64,000 nt of DNA from Utricularia gibba (Eukaryota > Streptophyta > Magnoliopsida > Lamiales > Lentibulariaceae), in assembly GCA_002189035.1 (NCBI GenBank), contig NEEC01000011.1, positions 1,302,001 through 1,366,000 of the forward strand, in the 5' to 3' direction. Both the position numbers and the translations under genes were made by a program. Every line of letters starts with the position of its first letter. Within the stretch, counting starts at the first letter, position 1. Shown here piece by piece: positions 58,770-64,000 of the stretch. The notes under the pieces are model-generated. The model did no database searches. It was not told where the DNA came from and was given only the letters and a program-made list of their open reading frames with translations.

Positions 58770-59859
58770 TAGTACCATGAATTCACAACTCCTCCAAGTC
58801 TTCGAAAAAAATTGAAATGAGCTCCGCATTCAACACTGCAACTTCCCAATGTAGCCCTGTTGAAAAACTGAGTTTGACTAAGGCTGCCATCATTAAAGAA
58901 TTTGCAGGTAAAACCTTGAAAGAAAGAGTTGAATTATACAGCCAATGGACGAAAAGCCGGAGAAAGAAGGGAGGACTATACCACTATACGTAGATCCAAG
59001 ACTCGCAGAAGACGTACGAATGAGGCCTCGGCATGGCCTGATTTTTTTATTTCTTTTTTGGAGAGGGGGCGGGATGTGGGGGTGGGGGCTATAGACCTTA
59101 GAATCGTAGCACTTATTCATGAATTATGAATAAAATTATTATTAGGAGTTGCAGGAGGCCCACAGCCGCGAGATAGTAAGGGCCTATTGTTTATAAATAA
59201 TTTTCTGAATTAATTAGGTTTAATTTTTGAGGATTCTAATACGATTTTGTAATAAAATCAAAAATTCATATTTTGTCAATATTTTCAGAAATTATTGAAT
59301 TTTTTAATGAATTAAATAAAAATTAATTTAAAAATTATATTATTTTCTTTTTATTTATTTTAAAAAATATTTATATTATAATATTAAAGTATATAATAAT
59401 TTGATGTATTAAACTTTACTATATACATTTTATTTTATTAAACTTTATAATATAATTTTATGTTATCTCGCAAAACAGTTTTGTAATATCAAATTGATTT
59501 TATTAATATGATTTTATTAAAACTGATTTTAATATATAATATGAAGTATAACTTCCAATTATAGAACATGCTCTAAAAACTATTTTCCATATTCATTCGA
59601 GATAATTAATAAAAAAAATATTTGTTTGAAATTAAAATTGATATAAATATGAAGAGTTTATAACAGCAATTTGAGGGTTTTTTTTCTATGACTTAATTTG
59701 TGTATTTTGACCTATTTATTACAACATATTTCGAATTTAGGGTTAGATTACCAAAACCCTAAAGAAATTTATTCGCTCCCCTCGTTCCGACACCCACCCT
59801 TCTTCCCGCTTTCCATTTCCCTGCTTTTATCCGCTTCGGCTGTTCGTCGAAACTCGACA
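58770..59859. other. Divergent upstream region, AT-rich centre
   Basis: Between the transporter (-) and the acidic protein gene (+). GC-rich flanks look like leaders and promoters; 59160-59740 is AT-rich. A plus-strand pyrimidine-rich leader precedes the ATG at 59860. Confidence 0.45.
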
Positions 59860-60834
59860 ATGGAGGTATCCTGTCACGCTACTGCGGTGGAGCCTGTTTC
59901 AAGGTGTTCAGTTCTTGGGTCTGCTCAATTGTCTCTTTTTTGGCTCTTTATTTTGGTACGCTTCGCGACCCCTTACTGCCGTTTTCTTTTTTTTCCCTTC
60001 ATTACTCTTCAGTCCTGCTGATTATTTGCCATGGCTGTTGTTGTTTATAATTCGAGACGCTTTACTCACTGTTGCGGCGCTGCTGGGTTGTGCGTCTTCT
60101 TGTCCATGCTCGGTTTTTTTTCCCTCTGGAAATAGATTTTGAGTTATCTTGCTTCTTGGTCCTGCTGTTGTATTGCCTTTACAACTGAAAATAGGAATAA
60201 AGTAATAGCCACTGAGTTTGGTGGTTCCAGTTTTGGATCTGATGTGGAACGCACTCAATTGTTTTGTTGGTTGTTATTGTATCCTTATGTTGCATATCAA
60301 TTTTTTGTGGGGAATGTTTCTGTGGCTTGTGCTAATGGTGAGTTGGGGCGTGAGTTCTGTTTTCCAGAGCAGTTCGTTGCTAGGGGATATGCTGATATCT
60401 CCGTCTCCCTCACAGATGGACAGAAGGTAATGCTACCTCTTCAGAAAGCAGTGCTTTTGAGTTGTGTGAAGATGGTTGATTATAATTGCTTCTACAGATT
60501 TGCATCTGGAGACTCCAAGAAGCCTTCAGGGACAGAGAAGAATGAAGATGACATGGAAAGTGAGGATGATGGAGAGGATGAGGACGAGGACGGGGATGAC
60601 AACGAAGATGGAGATGACAATGATGAGGATGATGATTATTCAGGAGAAGGGAGCGATGGTGATGCAGCTGGAGATTCTGATGACGGGGTAGAAGGGAATG
60701 CTGGAGGGAGCGACGATGATGATGATGATGAGGATGGTGATGACGATGGAGATGATGACGATGATGAGGATGAAGATGATGATGAGGAGGATGATGAAGA
60801 GGAGGATAAAAGGCCATTGAAGAAGAAGAAGTGA
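59860..60834 (+). CDS. Highly acidic Asp/Glu-rich nuclear-type protein, 126 aa
   Basis: Two exons, 59860-59903 and 60498-60834, joined in phase 2. The N-terminus is M-E-V-S-C-H-A-T-A-V-E-P-V-S-R, then 'FASGDSKKPSGTEKNEDD'; the rest is Asp/Glu with Gly and Ser spacers and a basic tail 'KRPLKKKK' that can serve as a nuclear signal. Proteins like this are common in plants and are usually annotated only as acidic or glutamate-rich; a histone- or nucleic-acid-associated chaperone role is speculation. The short first exon and a roughly 590-base intron are supported by consensus sites and a matching phase, but an additional micro-exon in the intron cannot be excluded. Confidence 0.7.
60540..60810. 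repeat. GAT/GAC/GAG codon-repeat tract
   Basis: The acidic coding tract is built of imperfect GAT, GAC, GAG and GAA trinucleotides, a region prone to slippage. It encodes the Asp/Glu tail of the 126-aa protein. Confidence 0.8.
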
Positions 60835-61046
60835 TGAAGTAGTGAGCTCTCTAGATCGTGTCTCCCATTCATTTCCTTTGATTCCAAGAGTCTGCTTTGT
60901 TTGGGGTTCTCTATTCATGTATGAAGATGTGTCTCTTCGTGTTGTGACAAGAACAAAGCGTCGAGTTTAGTATGTTCTCAAGATCAATGAAAGAGTTTTG
61001 TAGTTCTGTCGAACTGCACCTGTGAGCTTGTCTTAAGTCGAATACT

Positions 61047-61540
61047 TTACAGCAACCCTGAATCGCAGATTGTAGAGTGAAAACAATTGTGAGTACAAAA
61101 GTGCTGGAAGAGACGTATCCGCGCGAGCTGACGGCGGCTGATGTCCTCCTCCGTCTGGCAGCTGATTCTGGAGTTGGACAAGTAATACTTCTGCAGCATT
61201 TCCTCGAGCATGTTGTCTTCCATCTGACGCTCAAACTTGTAGCATCTCCCGGAACCTTAATCCTTCTCATCAATTTCCAAATTCAATCATGAACACAGAG
61301 AAATCAATCTCCTCCTCCACGACTCGGCGGCGCAATGGGGGTCCTAGACGGCGTTAATTTCCTCTTCCCGCTCCTCAGCGCGGCTGATTTGATCCCCTTG
61401 GAGATGAGGTCGTAGAATCGGAGTCGGCGGGCGGCGGTTGGATGAGAGCTCGGAATTGGGACCATCGAAGAAGAGAGTCTGATGTAGCAAGAGCATCGTC
61501 TACACAAATTAGTGGAGCGAAGCAAGATCCAGAGAAACAA
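61047..61540 (-). CDS. Possible small minus-strand gene, unassigned
   Basis: On the minus strand 61240-61047 reads 'CYKFERQMEDNMLEEMLQKY', 'YLSNSRISCQTEEDISRRQL' and 'ARIRLFQHF', then a stop. This is regular in composition and looks like real helical protein. Upstream 61540-61304 has coding-like frames in more than one reading frame, but I could not find a splice that joins them. The end of the acidic protein's 3' untranslated region overlaps here, so a convergent gene is plausible. Exon limits are unknown, and the family is not recognised. Confidence 0.3.
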
Positions 61541-61927
61541 TGTTCAGAAGCAGGAATCTGGAATGGAAATTCCGGCTGAAACCAAGCTTTCACCGAGTGT
61601 TGAATTGATCAAAGCACTGCGACAGTGTGCTTTTCTTGGTGCGAGAAGCTACTTATTCAATGGGGAAATTTTGATGGCAGGTAAGCTCAAAAGACAACAA
61701 CGACATCATCATCCATGACCACAATTGTACAGACAAGGTTGAAAGTTCAGACACCACCTTTCCCCTCCCCTACCTGATGACACATGCTAGACGCACATTT
61801 AAGTTTGACCCATCCTACCTTACACAGCTAAGTTTACGCAGCTCTAGATGAAGACATAGGAAGAAACAATAACAACAGAATGAGCAATGAGCTTACACAG
61901 CTATGGATACAGAGCTACCGCCGTGAT

Positions 61928-63047
61928 TCAGCACTCCATCGGGGTTGTGGAGGGGTGGCGAGCATGGCTGACCTTACCATTATCTACGCAATTTTCGGCG
62001 GCCTCCTCTAATATGTTAGCTTTACTGGTGTCGTCGATCTCAGCTCCATTCGTCTCTCCGGTCATTTCTGTTGCAGCCGCCGGGTCAGTCTCATTCTCAT
62101 CGATTGTTTCTTCTGGTTTGTCCTGTTCGGTGTTGTCATCAGGCTCAGTAGCATTTGCAGTTGTTTGAGACACCTCTGTTCCTTCAACGACTGTGGCTTC
62201 ATCAGTAGCAGCTTCAGTGTTTTCGGTCTGCACTATCTCTTCACTTGCCTTGTCAGCTCCCTTCTCCTTGATGTCCACTTGGATATCAGAATCAGCAACG
62301 ACATCTTCCTCGGCAGCTGCTGCTTCGACTGGTTTGTCGTTGGTCTTGATATTGTCTCCCGTCCCCTCAGCCCCTGCATCTTCTTCCTGCCGAGTTTCCT
62401 CAGCTGCTGCAACTTCAGCGGGTTCAGCATCTGTCTTGGTACCTATTTCTTCCTTTTCATCAGTTACTGGGACTTGTTCCGCAGCGGGATGCTCAGCCTC
62501 CTTTTCTTTCTTCTTCCCGGAAGATGATCTCCGTCGTTTCGTGGGTGTCTCTATATCTTTCCACGTGCTGCTGCTCTTCACCCTTTCACTGATCCGAACG
62601 GATCTCCTCGGAGTCTCACCCGTCCCCCAGTCGAATTCCGACAAAGCAGGCCCCCCTGGGTGTGCCTTCAAGTACAAATCAAGCTGCTTGCGGCTGTTAA
62701 TCTCCACACCAGTAGGCGCAACAAACACTATTTCGCTCTTTTTCGGTGTACCTCCGTTCTTCGGAATGTACTGGCAAAAGCAAGGAAAACGCATGTCAAC
62801 CAGCACGCCCCACAAGCAACCAGCCCAAAAACAACAAACAAATAATACAAAAAGAAACAGATTCCTCTGGAACTTGTAGGGCAGCGAACGACGACGGCGT
62901 TTCAAATAAACGGAAACGAACGAGTCTAACGTGCAATCGAAAGACGAAACTGCAAAAACGAAATACGTATGATACCAATTTCTTCCAGGATGGCGGCGCC
63001 GGCAGCTCCACCGACACGACATCCTCACACGCTTCTCCCTCCACCAT
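61928..63047 (-). CDS. MBD10: Methyl-CpG-binding domain protein, MBD10/11 type
   Basis: Two exons, 63047-62976 and 62770-61928, joined in phase 0, give 304 aa. The N-terminus carries the MBD: '[11 protein letters not shown]', '[20 protein letters not shown]' and '[20 protein letters not shown]' with [11 protein letters not shown], as in plant MBD10/11. A basic stretch ('[17 protein letters not shown]') is a likely nuclear signal. The C-terminal 180 residues are Ala/Glu/Thr-rich and disordered, ending P-M-E-C. Members of this group are chromatin-associated; in Arabidopsis MBD10 is linked to rRNA gene silencing. MBD10 versus MBD11 cannot be decided here. A GTAAGG near the end (about 61977) could act as a donor, but the last residues fit the family's usual ending. 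Confidence 0.93.
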
Positions 63048-64000
63048 CTCTCTCAAGTCAAAGCTCAAAGGCAACTCCTACAAAACAAGAGCAGCAGCGC
63101 GCGCAGTATAAGTACAACGACCAACAAAGCAGAGGTGCGAAAAGGCTTCCAAAGAAGACGCACCTCTCTCTAAAACTCAAACATCTCTCGCTCTAACCGC
63201 CACGACTGCCTTTTTCTCTCATCGAGTCCAGAAAATTTTGCAGCGACCGATCGAGAACGGCGTGAGTTCAGCCTTTGGGATTTGGATGAAGGACATGTGG
63301 CGGAATCTGGGAGGTTGGTGATGACTCACGCGGTGCACCGCCGCTTCAGTATATAACTCCTCCATGAACACCACTGGGCGTGACGTCTCACGTTCGTGCG
63401 GGTAGCGCGTGTGGGAGACGTCGAGTCCATAGCGCTAGGATGCGTGTCGCGTGTGACGCACGTCGGGTGGTTGAGAGTGCGCGTGCGCAGACGAGATTTA
63501 TGGTATTATTAACTGGATTGGAGAGATGTGGGATTGACGTCCGGATGAGGAGGGAATTGGGAATATGTGGGGTGCCGCATACAGAATAATCCCCCTTGCG
63601 GTACGACGCCAAAAAGCAAGAATTGGGCCGTACGTAAAATATGCACAAGGCCCATTTTAATTCTTAAAAGGCTTATTTGGCCACATTGGGCTTTTCCTTC
63701 CAGGCGAAGTGAGCCCACTGTTGCGCCACATAGGGCCGAGCTGTGCTTATTCGATCGATATATCCTATGCTAGGGATATTCATGGATGGGATATTATAGT
63801 AATTCATTTAAGAACTTATAAATTGAAATCAATAATAAATAATATGGATATAATTAAAAAGTTATAGGAACTAATTATAAATGGTACGAATCCGAATTTG
63901 AATTCTTATAAATTGTTTATCTGAATCTAAATCCATTATTTTTTATTTTTTATAATATTAATTTTTTAATATATTATATTTTATGAATAAATATATATTA
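63048..64000. other. MBD gene upstream region and spacer
   Basis: The first 150 bases are the presumed leader. 'CAGTATATAACTCC' at 63349 is TATA-like but reads on the plus strand. 63380-63560 is CpG-rich with CACGCG/GTGACG phrases. The last 250 bases are AT-rich. No gene is supported. Confidence 0.45.

Noticed and set aside
60410-60817. His-rich and Ser-rich minus-strand frames opposite the acidic protein
   Set aside because: Antisense readings of the GAT/GAG codon tract; the plus strand has the supported exon.
61977-61990. Splice donor near the end of the MBD coding region
   Set aside because: The sequence GTAAGG is donor-like, but reading through gives a plausible family-like C-terminus and no better downstream exon was found.
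62193-62879. 228-codon Ser-rich plus-strand frame opposite the MBD gene
   Set aside because: It is the antisense reading of Ala/Glu codons; low complexity, no domain.

Overview
This window is plant nuclear DNA, most likely from a eudicot. The genes have short GT-AG introns, the spacers are very AT-rich, and the families are plant-specific: CURT1, ATL, an AG-peptide, CYP703A, an MBD10/11-type protein, a GTE-type bromodomain protein and a P-class PPR. There are also Ty1-copia and Mutator-like relics and nuclear copies of mitochondrial rRNA. The species cannot be fixed from the sequence alone.

Layout. 1-20.4 kb is gene-rich: PPR protein (-), ATL RING-H2 ligase (+), a 15-exon GRAB-domain golgin (-), CURT1A (-), a two-exon arabinogalactan peptide (+), two small proteins of unknown function (+), and a 52-aa single-span membrane protein (-). 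20.7-25.4 kb is a decayed Ty1-copia element lacking its integrase; its second LTR runs on into a second truncated gag copy, and then into a Mutator-like SWIM-finger remnant. 27.6-29.3 kb is a complete CYP703A gene (-). 31.8-32.2 kb encodes a Cys-rich 112-aa protein (-).

32.6-49.5 kb is a repeat-dominated block. It holds several minisatellite arrays, a roughly 1.5-kb foldback element, two dispersed repeat families (called X and Y here), a minus-strand copia fragment, two separate pieces of mitochondrial 26S rRNA, and a bromodomain gene broken by one in-frame TGA. 49.6-63.1 kb is gene-rich again: a coiled-coil protein with a DLN motif (+), two SAM-domain paralogs (-), an AVT6-type amino-acid transporter with an apparent single-base frameshift (-), a very acidic small protein (+), and an MBD10/11-type methyl-CpG-binding-domain protein (-).

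The genes act in unrelated processes (organelle RNA, Golgi tethering, thylakoid shape, cell wall, pollen wall, chromatin, vacuolar amino acids), as expected for plant chromosomes, so no operon-like logic applies. Exon coordinates come from reading splice sites by eye, cross-checked by reading frame. No transcript or database evidence was available. The best leads for novelty are the small unrecognised proteins (112, 124 and 228 aa), the SAM pair with its shared C-terminal motif, the two disabled but otherwise intact genes, and the mosaic repeat block with its two mitochondrial rRNA pieces.
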